DNA of 15,387 bases from Syntrophomonas sp. UBA5314 (GCA_002410325.1 DHRK01000031.1:1-15387), one strand, 5' to 3'. Positions 8,110 through 15,204 are shown, counted from the stretch's first letter. Notes: generated by a model not told the origin, from the sequence alone. Numbers and translations: made by a program.

Positions 8110-8156
8110 TTACATAGAGAGGAAAGAATAGGACAGGGAAAGGGCACGGGTTTTGC

Positions 8157-8453
8157 GTGAGATATATTCTTTCATTTATTAAACCGCTGATCACGGTAAA
8201 AAACGGAACGATATGTGTGATCATCAGGGGAATGAAATTTCAGGCGGCATCCTGGGCCGGAATAGCCGACCGGATTGAGGAAAGAATAGCTTATTTCCAG
8301 GATAGACTGCCAGACGATATGCAGAAGGTCGGATATTCGTTGCCCGGGGGCAATATACACGGCAAATGGAATCCCCATCTTATAGTACTGGGGAATGATA
8401 TAAAGAACCTTCATGCTCTTGAGAACTACCTGTATAAAATACGCAGGTCATGA
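8157..8453 (+). CDS. Small hypothetical protein
   Basis: A frame of 98 residues from GTG 8157, or 73 from ATG 8232. The C-terminal part (MKFQAASWAGIADRIEERIA onward, with LPGGNIHGKWNPHLIVLGND) reads like real soluble protein. No signal peptide or membrane segment is evident in the shorter form, and I recognise no family. No start has a well-placed ribosome site; AGGGG lies only one base before ATG 8232. It ends two bases from the stop of the RDD gene on the opposite strand, a tight convergence typical of two real genes. It may be a gene with a weak start or a decayed one. Confidence 0.4.
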   Translation: MRYILSFIKPLITVKNGTICVIIRGMKFQAASWAGIADRIEERIAYFQDRLPDDMQKVGYSLPGGNIHGKWNPHLIVLGNDIKNLHALENYLYKIRRS

Positions 8454-8455
8454 AT

Positions 8456-9529
8456 CTATTTACCGATACCCATAGACACATCCGTTTGGGCTGATTTGGC
8501 AATCTTTACCGTGTTTGACTCCCAATCGGTAGGCGTTCCCGTATAGGTGAGGCCTTTTTGGTACCAGGCAATACCGATGTTGTAACCATAATTAACGGTT
8601 ACTGATAATGAATCCATATCCCTTACAGCAGGCATTTCCCGCATCGTCAGCTCGCTTACCTGTTTCGCTTTCGTGTATATGGGAGCAGGTAGTTTCTCTA
8701 CGGTAATCGCTATTTCCATTTTACTCGAACGCCCTTCCGAATTTTTGCTGATAACGTGATTGACGGTGGCCCGGTACACATTGGGATCCTTCTGCAATTC
8801 CTTAAGGGTGCTGCTGGTTCCCGGGATAGTATACTCCTGAATGATCTGGGGCCAGACGAACATTAAAACGACCATTAACACTCCTGCCAGGGTCATTGCT
8901 ACAAGGTGCCGGGAGGGCACCGGGATTTCCTCCAGGGCCAGGTTATAATCGGCATGAACCACAAAGGTCTTAAGGGCCAGATCGTGTACGGTCTGCCTGG
9001 TCCGGTCATTGAATATATACAGGTATACTATCGTCGCCATTAAAAAAAGCGTAATTACTCTAAAAACCAGGTCGAGGCTCTCCTGCTCAACCGAGGAGTA
9101 CATAAATGGCACTAACCACAAGGCCGATCTTTTTATAGAACGCCCCAATGAAATAGTATTTCCGAGTGCGTCCACCACCCGGATTTTCATAACCTGTTTA
9201 CCTATCGTCTGCCCGTTGTTAAGCGAACTGTTCATCCAACTGAAGTAGGCGACAGCGATAAGTAGACCTATCCAATAACCCTGAGATCCCAACCGGGCCA
9301 GAGCGTTAAAAAAAAGGGTTCCTACAACAAAGCCTATAGCGGCTAAAATAAGCACATCTATGGCCAGGGCTGCAAGTCTGCGCCAAAATCCACTTATTTT
9401 CTTTTCTGCAGCATGGGCAACCGGGGCGGCGCTTTCCAATGCCTCCTGGACGGATTGCTCTAAACCACCCAGATTTTCGGTCTGGCAGGGAAAGTCTTGC
9501 TCGAGCGGAATTGATTCGGTTTGGGTCAT
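8456..9529 (-). CDS. RDD-family membrane protein
   Basis: Integral membrane protein of unknown precise role; some RDD proteins have been linked to ion exchange. The RDD signature is clear. FWRRLAALAID (48-58) carries the conserved Arg and Asp, NGQTIGKQVMKIRVVD (105-120) the linker motif, and NDRTRQTVHD (174-183) the last motif. Hydrophobic segments lie near 55-78, 85-99, 153-173 and 208-230. A soluble C-terminal region (about 231-357) follows the last segment and is probably extracytoplasmic; it is longer than in minimal RDD proteins and I do not recognise it. The N-terminal 40 residues are acidic and polar. ATG 9529 is preceded by a GGGGG-rich site. It appears monocistronic and converges with the small gene at 8157-8453. 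Confidence 0.88.
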   Translation of the reverse strand: MTQTESIPLEQDFPCQTENLGGLEQSVQEALESAAPVAHAAEKKISGFWRRLAALAIDVLILAAIGFVVGTLFFNALARLGSQGYWIGLLIAVAYFSWMNSSLNNGQTIGKQVMKIRVVDALGNTISLGRSIKRSALWLVPFMYSSVEQESLDLVFRVITLFLMATIVYLYIFNDRTRQTVHDLALKTFVVHADYNLALEEIPVPSRHLVAMTLAGVLMVVLMFVWPQIIQEYTIPGTSSTLKELQKDPNVYRATVNHVISKNSEGRSSKMEIAITVEKLPAPIYTKAKQVSELTMREMPAVRDMDSLSVTVNYGYNIGIAWYQKGLTYTGTPTDWESNTVKIAKSAQTDVSMGIGK

Positions 9530-9837
9530 GAGCCATCCCCCGTTCCTTTTGCTGTTAAACCAATATGCTCAACATGGTGCTATTCATAACCAGACTTGAC
9601 GCTGGTGCTGAAAAATGTCCGTCAATGACGCCTGGGGACTATGACAAAAGGAATTGGTATATAAAGGAACTGACTTCGATTTTACCCAAAGGAGGAACAC
9701 ATTAAACTATTGACCCGGTTGGTTTGAGAATGGAACCTGATTATAATACGTGTTTAGAATGATAAATATTACAGAGTCAGACGTGTTTGTCTGGAAGAAG
9801 TTCTTGCTACTAAAATAACAGGTTAGAATCATTACCG
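9530..9837. other. Intergenic region with an orphan ribosome binding site
   Basis: These 308 bases between two minus-strand genes show no gene. They contain a very strong AAAGGAGG at 9688-9695 on the plus strand with no open frame after it, a TATAAT at 9742-9747, and a small hairpin, CAGAC-GTGTTT-GTCTG (9778-9793). The leader of the RDD gene lies at the left end. The plus-strand signals may be what remains of a lost gene. Confidence 0.5.
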
Positions 9838-10281
9838 CTATACTTCCGGTGGGGGTATTTTATTGTCGCCAAAAAAGGTTCCCATACCTTTGGCCAGCAG
9901 CTTGCCTTCACCATTTAACAGAGTAGCTTCAATTACTGCCAGTGTCTTGCCGGGATGTATTATGCGGCCCTCAACAACAAGGAGTTCCGTTTCGAAGGCC
10001 GGGGCTATATAGTTCAATTTCAGTTCGGCGGTCCGATATACCCGCCCCAGGGTTGCTGCTGCGGCACCCATTGCGACATCTATCATGGTGGCAATTATTC
10101 CGCCGTGAATCCTTCCACCCCCGGTTGAAAAATTGGGGGTGGGGGTCATTGTCAAGCCGGCGATTCCCTTTCCAAGATAGGTAACTTTTATACCCATGGA
10201 CTGATGACATGGTTGACTATCCCAAGCACTGCATATAACCTCGAAAAGCTCCTCATTAATACCTCGGTTTTCGGCTTCCAT
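9838..10281 (-). CDS. PaaI-type hotdog-fold acyl-CoA thioesterase
   Basis: Probable cytoplasmic thioesterase hydrolysing an acyl- or aryl-CoA. At 147 residues it is a single hotdog domain. The signature segment TGGGRIHGGIIATMIDVAMG (53-72) holds the HGG motif (59-61) and the conserved Asp68, and Asn50 precedes it as in PaaI/YdiI-type enzymes. ELKLNYIAPA (86-95) matches the strand that follows in this family. ATG 10281 has GAGGAGG a few bases upstream, so the start is secure. The substrate cannot be read from the sequence. A terminator hairpin of the upstream gene lies only 25 bases before the start, which leaves little room for a separate promoter. Confidence 0.88.
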   Translation of the reverse strand: MEAENRGINEELFEVICSAWDSQPCHQSMGIKVTYLGKGIAGLTMTPTPNFSTGGGRIHGGIIATMIDVAMGAAAATLGRVYRTAELKLNYIAPAFETELLVVEGRIIHPGKTLAVIEATLLNGEGKLLAKGMGTFFGDNKIPPPEV

Positions 10282-10305
10282 TAAGCAACCTCCTCGGCTC
10301 TAACG

Positions 10306-10327
10306 TAAAAAGGGTGAACCTCACCCT
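10306..10327 (-). terminator. Rho-independent terminator or attenuator
   Basis: On the minus strand the stem AGGGTGA with TCACCCT, loop GGT, is followed directly by TTTTT. It lies 79 bases after the stop of the winged-helix gene and 25 bases before the thioesterase start. It therefore either ends the upstream transcript or attenuates the thioesterase. Confidence 0.7.
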
Positions 10328-10405
10328 GCCTTATCATTAACCTTATAAGGATTGATTTTTAAGAAATAGTTCTTCTTTATTAAAGTACAAAATTCCTTTC
10401 CCTAA

Positions 10406-11533
10406 TTATCTATTATGACATTCATTGACGACAAGTCGCAATTCAGTTACCGAGCCGATAAAATCTCCGTAACGTTGGCCAGCGATTTCCATATGGGAAA
10501 TTACTTCATCTCCAACAGCCTCAAATGCCTCAACGGTTATTACCAAGCGGTTGTTTTTCGCCTCACGTTTCCATGTACCGATAACTCGGCCATTCAGTAT
10601 AACTGCCGGCTTTGGCATACCGCCACCCGCATTCACTCGCTTCGCATATTCGTTGCTTAATGATGCTTCACGGTCTTTATAGCCCAAGAGATATTCATCG
10701 TAGGGCGGCAATAAAATCACTGCGGGGTCCGGCTCGTCAGAGTCCATACGATGCCCATAATAAGTTTTGCCGCCAACAGTAAAACGATCAACCTGCCGAC
10801 TGAGTTCCGGCAGAATATTCTTTACTTTGACAGAGAGTATCCCAGACCACCATGAAAAGTCTTGAAGCGTAGCTGGCGCGTGGCTCAGGAAGTATGCTGC
10901 CGCAAAATCACTGAGTTCAGTCAGTTTGGCAGGTGCCGCGTTGCCGCCGAGCCAATCGGACAGCAACGTGTATGTGGGCTGGTTCTGATCTCTGCCGCCA
11001 AAACAGATCAGGCCGTCCAACGCGGCTCGCTGTAATATATATGGAGCACGCTGGCCTTCGGCGGATATGCCTCTTTTAGAAAGAACCCGTGCGATTTCTT
11101 CCCGTGTCAACTGGTTATTGCCGGAAAGCACGTCTTGGAGAATATCTTCGCATTGCAGCAGAGTGTGCTCGTCTAATTCCAACTGCTTGTATCGACGGGC
11201 ATTCGTCGCGATGATTCCAGGGGCCAGGAGTTTCAATGTGGATAAAATATCCGAAGCCGCAAGGTAATGGAGAGTGCCTCGCATTGCCCAGGTTCTTACA
11301 ATGCGGCGTTCTTTTATTACGGATTGAATATCGTTTTCTGTCAAGCCCGGCAATCTCGCCCCTATTGACCACATTGCCATTGAATCGTTCTGCGCCTGAA
11401 TGCCGCCCAGCAGACTGACGAGTTGTGCCGGGGACAGCCCGCTAGTTCCGATGAGTTTCTGGTTATAGAGGCGTTGAAGGGATATTGGCAACATTCTTGA
11501 TGATTCAGCTCCCTCATGGCTGAACAGCGTCAC
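10406..11533 (-). CDS. Winged-helix DNA-binding domain protein (YcaQ-like)
   Basis: About 375 residues with the hallmarks of the HTH_42/YcaQ family, whose Escherichia coli member acts as a DNA glycosylase on interstrand crosslinks. Motifs visible are LLGGIQAQND (41-50), ERRIVRTWAMRGTLHYL (75-91), a helical APYILQRAALDGLICFG segment (about 164-180), FSWWSG (about 227), LPPYDEYLLGYKDR (about 276-289) and NGRVIGTWKR (about 315-324). No membrane or signal segment is seen. Repair activity is an inference from family. The start is uncertain: GTG 11533 has no good ribosome site, while ATG 11494 (MLPISLQRLYNQ) has GAGGGAG about 14 bases upstream. The 105-bp direct repeat begins nine bases upstream of GTG 11533, so the gene borders the island and its promoter may lie in or beyond the repeat. 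Confidence 0.88.
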   Translation of the reverse strand: MTLFSHEGAESSRMLPISLQRLYNQKLIGTSGLSPAQLVSLLGGIQAQNDSMAMWSIGARLPGLTENDIQSVIKERRIVRTWAMRGTLHYLAASDILSTLKLLAPGIIATNARRYKQLELDEHTLLQCEDILQDVLSGNNQLTREEIARVLSKRGISAEGQRAPYILQRAALDGLICFGGRDQNQPTYTLLSDWLGGNAAPAKLTELSDFAAAYFLSHAPATLQDFSWWSGILSVKVKNILPELSRQVDRFTVGGKTYYGHRMDSDEPDPAVILLPPYDEYLLGYKDREASLSNEYAKRVNAGGGMPKPAVILNGRVIGTWKREAKNNRLVITVEAFEAVGDEVISHMEIAGQRYGDFIGSVTELRLVVNECHNR

Positions 11534-11541
11534 GCAGACGT

Positions 11542-11646
11542 CTGATCGTCCGCATCACGTCATCCCAGCCGACACGGCGGCGTAATCAATGCCACAAGTC
11601 CGCCTATTTAGGTTTTTATATGGGTAAACATCCGAATGCTTGGCTA
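11542..11646 (+). repeat. 105-bp direct repeat, copy 1
   Basis: It begins CTGATCGTCCGCATCACG and ends CATCCGAATGCTTGGCTA, and by eye is identical base for base to 15252-15356. It contains a short GCCG-ACA-CGGC hairpin. No tRNA-like sequence is seen. Confidence 0.95.
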
Positions 11647-11660
11647 TTCTGGCTACTCCG

Positions 11661-11684
11661 ATTATACCCTCTTGTAATATTATA
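11661..11684 (-). promoter_or_regulatory. Two tandem -10-like boxes for the winged-helix gene
   Basis: The minus strand carries TATAAT at 11684-11679 and again at 11666-11661. Neither has a convincing -35 box. They lie just outside the repeat on the island side, so if used, the winged-helix gene takes its promoter from island sequence. Confidence 0.25.
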
Positions 11685-11846
11685 AAGGGGCTTAAGCTTC
11701 AACATCTAAAATATTTTGCTATTTCTTAATCGTGGATGGGAGCGTCTACGACGAACGCGGTCTTTTGATTCTATAACTTATCAGCTAACCGAGTGCAGTT
11801 CGCAATACAATCGGGCATAATAGTAGCAGAATAGGAGGTGTTCGTT

Positions 11847-12152
11847 ATGGCAAGAACATCAAATATATTTGCCCGTGTCGAGCCGGAAGTCAAAGAACAG
11901 GCAGAGCTTGTTTTAGAGCAACTTGGTATCCCGATGTCAAACGCAATCGGACTTTTTCTCAGGCAGGTCGTACTTCAGCGAGGTATTCCCTTTGAATTGA
12001 AGCTTCCGAAAAGTAAACCGCTGTCAGTGACTACGCTTACCGGGGAGCAATTCAATGCTGAGATCGAGAAAGGGCTGGCTAATCTGAGCGCCGGAAGAGT
12101 CGTTTCTGCGGAAGATGTCGCCGACAGAATGCGCCGGGACTATAAAATATGA
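11847..12152 (+). CDS. RelB/DinJ-family antitoxin
   Basis: Antitoxin of a type II toxin-antitoxin pair: it neutralises the toxin encoded next to it and normally represses its own operon. The 101 residues open with TSNIFARVEPEVKEQAELVL and continue with a LGIPMSNAIGLFLRQV helix pair, the ribbon-helix-helix dimer domain typical of DinJ/RelB. GIPFELKLP (46-54) is the family linker. The C-terminal third (about 60-101), ending in SAEDVADRMRRDYKI, is the expected toxin-wrapping part. ATG 11847 was chosen because AGGAGG (11833-11838) lies eight bases upstream; an in-frame GTG at 11838 overlaps that site. The stop overlaps the toxin start as ATGA, implying translational coupling. Confidence 0.92.
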   Translation: MARTSNIFARVEPEVKEQAELVLEQLGIPMSNAIGLFLRQVVLQRGIPFELKLPKSKPLSVTTLTGEQFNAEIEKGLANLSAGRVVSAEDVADRMRRDYKI

Positions 12153-12532
12153 GCGAATGGACGGTTGTTTACACCGAGCAAGCTGAGCGGGACTTACGCA
12201 GCATATTCGAGTACATCGCCTTCTCCCTGCTTGAGCCGGAAATTGCAAAGAATCAATCACAGCGGATCATGGATGTGGTCGCGAAACTAAATGAAATGCC
12301 GTTGCGGCATCATCTTTATGAAAAAGAGCCGTGGCATAGCAAAGGCTTGCGGGTTTTGTTAATAGATAATTTTTTAGCATTTTATCTTCCTGTGGAGGAA
12401 AAAACGACGGTAGCGGTTATCCGCATTATGTTTCCTAATCCTTACATGGGGAGGAGAATGTTAGAAGGAAGGAGGACCGAAAATGAGAATAGCACTGATT
12501 ACGTGTACAAAGGAGAAAAAGGGCTGGGATGA
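12149..12532 (+). CDS. RelE/ParE-superfamily toxin
   Basis: Toxin partner of the preceding antitoxin; relatives cleave mRNA at the ribosome (RelE, YafQ) or poison gyrase (ParE). Family features are WTVVYTEQAERDLRSIFEYI (4-23), the MPLRHHLYEKEPWHSKGLRV segment (50-69), DNFLAFYLPVEE (73-84) and VAVIRIMF (88-95). Members normally end soon after the last strand, near residue 100-110. Here a basic and polar tail, about 101-127, continues into the next gene, overlapping it by 50 bases. The tail may come from recombination or from a frame that simply lost its stop. ATG 12149 overlaps the antitoxin stop. Which biochemical target it has cannot be decided from the sequence. Confidence 0.88.
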   Translation: MSEWTVVYTEQAERDLRSIFEYIAFSLLEPEIAKNQSQRIMDVVAKLNEMPLRHHLYEKEPWHSKGLRVLLIDNFLAFYLPVEEKTTVAVIRIMFPNPYMGRRMLEGRRTENENSTDYVYKGEKGLG

Positions 12533-13862
12533 ACCGGAGCGGCTTTTCCCGGCGTACGAGTTGTATAGCGAGAGCAATTACTTCCGTAAGAGTTATCAAT
12601 ATGCAAAGCAACATGCTGACAAGGTCTATATATTATCTGCTCTGCATCACTTGCTGCCGGAAGACAAACATCTGCACTACTATGATAAAGAATTGAGGGG
12701 TACGGCATATATCCGCGAATGGGCTTCAATTGTAAAGAAACAAATTGAGGATACTTTCGATCCGGAGCATGACGAATTTCTTATTCTGCTGAGCAATACC
12801 TATTTTGCTCCGATAAAAGCTGTGATCCGCAAATACAAATACACTTTCCCTGTTGAGGGATTGCGTATCGGAGAGCGGATGCATTTTTATTATTCGCCGG
12901 CTTTAACGCCCAGTGAACAATTGCACCAATACTTCAATGGGCTCTCACGCTACCGATGGGACAGCATTAAGAAGATACCCTTTGATAATGGCATCTACAT
13001 TGTATTTGAGGAAGGCGAGCAGTACTCCACATCCTATTTTGAACGGATCGTCCGTGTTGGTACTCATGATTCGGGCGGCCGCCTGAAACTGAGGCTGAGT
13101 GACCATTTCAAACGGGAGAATAAGGACGGCAGCATATTTCGTAAGAACATCGGGAAAGCAATCCTGAATAAGCGAAGCGATCCCTATCTTCCAACATGGG
13201 CAATAAATACCTCCAAGCCCGAGAACAAGAGGTATATAAACGAGACCGTTCAGAAACGGATCGAGGCAGAAGTGACAGAGTATATGAGAAGTGCTTTTTC
13301 ATTCGCAGTGATCCCGGTTGAAGATAAGGCGCGTCGGCTGCGCTTGGAAAAAGGCATAATATCCACGCTCAACCACGATCCCCTTTTTACGGCGAGTGCG
13401 GCCTGGCTGGGACACTTTTCAACAGAAGATCTTATCAGGGACAGCGGGCTGTGGCTGAAGGACGGACTAGACGCGGCGTCCCTGACCGAAGAAGAGATGT
13501 TGTCCATTATCACTGAATCGAAGAATACCAAGCTTCTGTCCGCTAAAAAGCCTGTTCTCAAAACAGCGGTTGGCTCTGCTAGTCGGCCTGAGAACACCAT
13601 GCGCCAAACAGGCGGGAATCGACTACGGCATACCGAAAGAATCAGCGCGTACATAGAATTAATCTTTGAGCAGAAACGAGCCGAGGGCAATACTGAATGT
13701 GAACTGGTATCCGGTGACATCGGCCGCGCGCTGGGGTTGCAAAACAGAATGCCCGCTGTTTGCGGGGTCATGTATAAGATCAAGGATGAAGTCGGCGGCA
13801 AGATAATCTATGAAACCGCAAGCAGGCAGAGCACGACCATCCGAATAAAATACTCGTTATGA
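12483..13862 (+). CDS. DUF6884-like plus GIY-YIG nuclease-like protein
   Basis: Three-part protein of 459 residues with no membrane segment. Residues 1-140 resemble the DUF6884 family: IALITCTKEKK, AYELYSESNYFRKSYQYAK, VYILSALHHLLPEDKHLHYY. Residues about 165-300 read as a GIY-YIG nuclease-type domain: NGIYIVFEEGE (169-179), RIVRVGTHDS (188-197), then GRLKLRLSDHF with a candidate catalytic Arg200 or Arg204, and RLRLEKGIISTLN with candidate Glu289. The C terminus (about 380-459) looks like a winged-helix-type DNA-binding region (SGDIGRALGLQNRMPAVCGV). ATG 12483 has AGGAGG (12470-12475) seven bases upstream. It overlaps the toxin gene by 50 bases, so it belongs to the toxin-antitoxin operon. 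A role as nuclease effector or anti-phage factor is inference. Confidence 0.75.
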   Translation: MRIALITCTKEKKGWDEPERLFPAYELYSESNYFRKSYQYAKQHADKVYILSALHHLLPEDKHLHYYDKELRGTAYIREWASIVKKQIEDTFDPEHDEFLILLSNTYFAPIKAVIRKYKYTFPVEGLRIGERMHFYYSPALTPSEQLHQYFNGLSRYRWDSIKKIPFDNGIYIVFEEGEQYSTSYFERIVRVGTHDSGGRLKLRLSDHFKRENKDGSIFRKNIGKAILNKRSDPYLPTWAINTSKPENKRYINETVQKRIEAEVTEYMRSAFSFAVIPVEDKARRLRLEKGIISTLNHDPLFTASAAWLGHFSTEDLIRDSGLWLKDGLDAASLTEEEMLSIITESKNTKLLSAKKPVLKTAVGSASRPENTMRQTGGNRLRHTERISAYIELIFEQKRAEGNTECELVSGDIGRALGLQNRMPAVCGVMYKIKDEVGGKIIYETASRQSTTIRIKYSL

Positions 13863-13983
13863 TTCATTGAAACGATAGAAAACGAAAGCCTCAACTGGCT
13901 TTGTAGGGGCGTGTACTTTTCCCGGTAGCGGGGACGGTAAGCCGCAACGCCACCCATATCGAGCTTTGCCGCAAATAAAAATC

Positions 13984-14022
13984 AAGGGCTTCCGGGATCA
14001 GTGCAAATTCCCAAAAGCCCTT
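13984..14022 (-). terminator. Hairpin, possible terminator
   Basis: Stem AAGGGCTT with AAGCCCTT, extended inside by GGGA with TCCC. On the minus strand it is followed by GATTTTTATTT; on the plus strand by AATTT. It may act in both directions, closing the nuclease-like gene at 13862. Confidence 0.45.
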
Positions 14023-14051
14023 AATTTAAAGCCGTTTTAGCCACGAAACAA

Positions 14052-14083
14052 TAAGACCGCCGGTGGTTAAACCGACGGTCTTA
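14052..14083. terminator. Hairpin, possible bidirectional terminator
   Basis: Outer stem TAAGACCG with CGGTCTTA encloses a second stem, CGGT with ACCG. Short T-rich sequence follows on both sides. It sits between the nuclease-like gene and the antitoxin remnant. Confidence 0.5.
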
Positions 14084-14163
14084 TCAATTTGATGCTTTTG
14101 ATTTGAGAAGTTAGGTAAAAAAAGATGCCAATGGGCAATAATTTTCAAATCCAGTTTTTTATT

Positions 14164-14280
14164 TTACTTAATCGTAATATGAATGTCTTTGCCAAGTCCG
14201 CAAACGATTTTTGCAATAAAGTTCGGGGAAGGGTTGTAAGTGCCACTCTCAAAACGCGATAAATTGGATTTTTGGGGGTT
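14164..14280 (-). pseudogene. 5'-truncated Xre/HigA-type antitoxin remnant
   Basis: The minus strand encodes about 38 residues ending at TAA (14164-14166). They contain SNLSRFESGTYNPSPNFIAK followed by GLGKDIHITIK. This matches the recognition helix and C terminus of Xre-family helix-turn-helix antitoxins, which bind DNA and usually partner HigB-type toxins. Going upstream on that strand the frame loses similarity at about 14280 and meets a stop at about 14305. The first half of the domain is missing and there is no start codon or ribosome site. The FRG gene begins immediately beyond, so the break probably marks a recombination junction. Confidence 0.7.
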
Positions 14281-14305
14281 ATGATTAGAAGGATTTATAA
14301 TTAAT

Positions 14306-14311
14306 TATAAT
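14306..14311 (+). promoter_or_regulatory. Candidate -10 box overlapping the first FRG start codon
   Basis: TATAAT overlaps ATG 14310; another TATAAT lies at 14296-14301. No good -35 box is seen. If the right-hand box is used, transcription would begin downstream of ATG 14310 and translation would have to begin at 14331 or 14337. Confidence 0.3.
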
Positions 14312-15200
14312 GAAATATTATTTTGGGGTGATGGTTTTGAAAGAAGTCAATATCCACTCTATTAATGAATACCTTGATAGCATTGAAGGGATATATGAAA
14401 GCTGGGGCACATTTAACCATGCGCCTTGGTTTAGAGGTCAACCGGTTGATAAAGAACTCTTGCCAAAACTATACAGAAAGACTTATGCAAAAACAGAACA
14501 GAAGATGATTGAGGAATTTAGGCTTCGTGCTCAATCGTTTTATAACACACCTGAACATGATAGGCTTGATAAGTGGCTATTCTTAATGCAGCATACTGGC
14601 CTTCCAACTAGATTGCTTGACTGGACTGACGGGGCACTTATTGCATTACTGTTTTCACTTGGGTTTTTAGAAACCGTACCTGATTGCGATAAGAAACCTG
14701 TTGTTTGGATGTTAAACCCAATTGCCTTCAATTTACATTATTCACTTTATGATTTTTTACCAGCATCATGGGGACGTTTTGTGCATCCTATTGATGGAAC
14801 AGAAGCTGGGATAGAGAGTCCTGTACATATTCAATTGCATGCGGCATTTTATAAATGTCCGGATACAGCCTTGCCAGTCGCTTTACTTCCTCAACATATA
14901 CATCAACGAGTAAGCGCTCAAAGAAGTTGCTTTACGGTACATGGTTTTAAAAAACAAGGGATCGACGCACTTGCTAATGAGTTTATTGATGAAAGGTTAA
15001 AAAGTAAATATCCCGATATTCATAATAATCTGGAAAAGCAAAATTTTATCGGGAAAGCCTTTAATGACGTTTTTCTTGTTAAAATTTTAATAAAATCTGA
15101 TCCTAAAAAGATGCTTCATCAACTAAAAAGAATTGGTATTTCATATGCTAATATTTTCCCCGATCTAGATCATCTATCAAAAGAAATTTCTGAATTATAA
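14310..15200 (+). CDS. FRG-domain protein
   Basis: Carries the FRG domain, named for its Phe-Arg-Gly motif, whose biochemical activity is unknown but which recurs in mobile elements and in some phage-defence loci. Signatures are WFRGQ (40-44), LLPKLYRK (50-57), a helix with MIEEFRLRAQ (66-75), and WLFLMQHTGLPTRLLDWTDG (89-108), the most conserved block of the family. The remainder (about 125-296) has no motif I recognise. No signal peptide or membrane segment is seen. The start is doubtful: ATG 14310 has no ribosome site at proper distance, while TTG 14337 has GGGGTG six bases upstream and ATG 14331 abuts that site. The gene is visibly AT-richer than its neighbours, suggesting recent transfer. 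A perfect inverted repeat follows the stop. Confidence 0.9.
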   Translation: MKYYFGVMVLKEVNIHSINEYLDSIEGIYESWGTFNHAPWFRGQPVDKELLPKLYRKTYAKTEQKMIEEFRLRAQSFYNTPEHDRLDKWLFLMQHTGLPTRLLDWTDGALIALLFSLGFLETVPDCDKKPVVWMLNPIAFNLHYSLYDFLPASWGRFVHPIDGTEAGIESPVHIQLHAAFYKCPDTALPVALLPQHIHQRVSAQRSCFTVHGFKKQGIDALANEFIDERLKSKYPDIHNNLEKQNFIGKAFNDVFLVKILIKSDPKKMLHQLKRIGISYANIFPDLDHLSKEISEL

Positions 15201-15204
15201 CGCA

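Larger units (their letters stand above)
11534..11846. other. Divergent intergenic region holding repeat copy 1 and promoters
   Basis: These 313 bases lie between the minus-strand winged-helix gene and the plus-strand antitoxin gene. The left third is the first 105-bp repeat copy. The middle has minus-strand -10-like boxes. The right end has a plus-strand CATAAT (11816-11821) that could be the -10 box of the toxin-antitoxin operon, and then AGGAGG (11833-11838). I found no clear palindromic operator for the antitoxin. Confidence 0.5.
13863..14163. other. Hairpin-rich intergenic stretch inside the island
   Basis: No convincing gene. The left part (about 13895-14028) is open on the minus strand for some 44 codons, with phrases such as FWEFALIPEALDFYLRQSS, but it has no start and contains a hairpin. 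Two strong hairpins lie at 13984-14022 and 14052-14083. The composition is GC-richer than the FRG gene to the right. It may be leftover mobile-element sequence. Confidence 0.4.

Noticed and set aside
11542..11646. Direct repeat as the 3' end of a tRNA attachment site
   Set aside because: No T-loop or acceptor-stem pattern is present, and no tRNA gene abuts either copy.
13250..13801. 183-codon minus-strand frame opposite the nuclease-like gene
   Set aside because: Serine-rich low-complexity translation typical of antisense; the plus strand has motifs and a good ribosome site.
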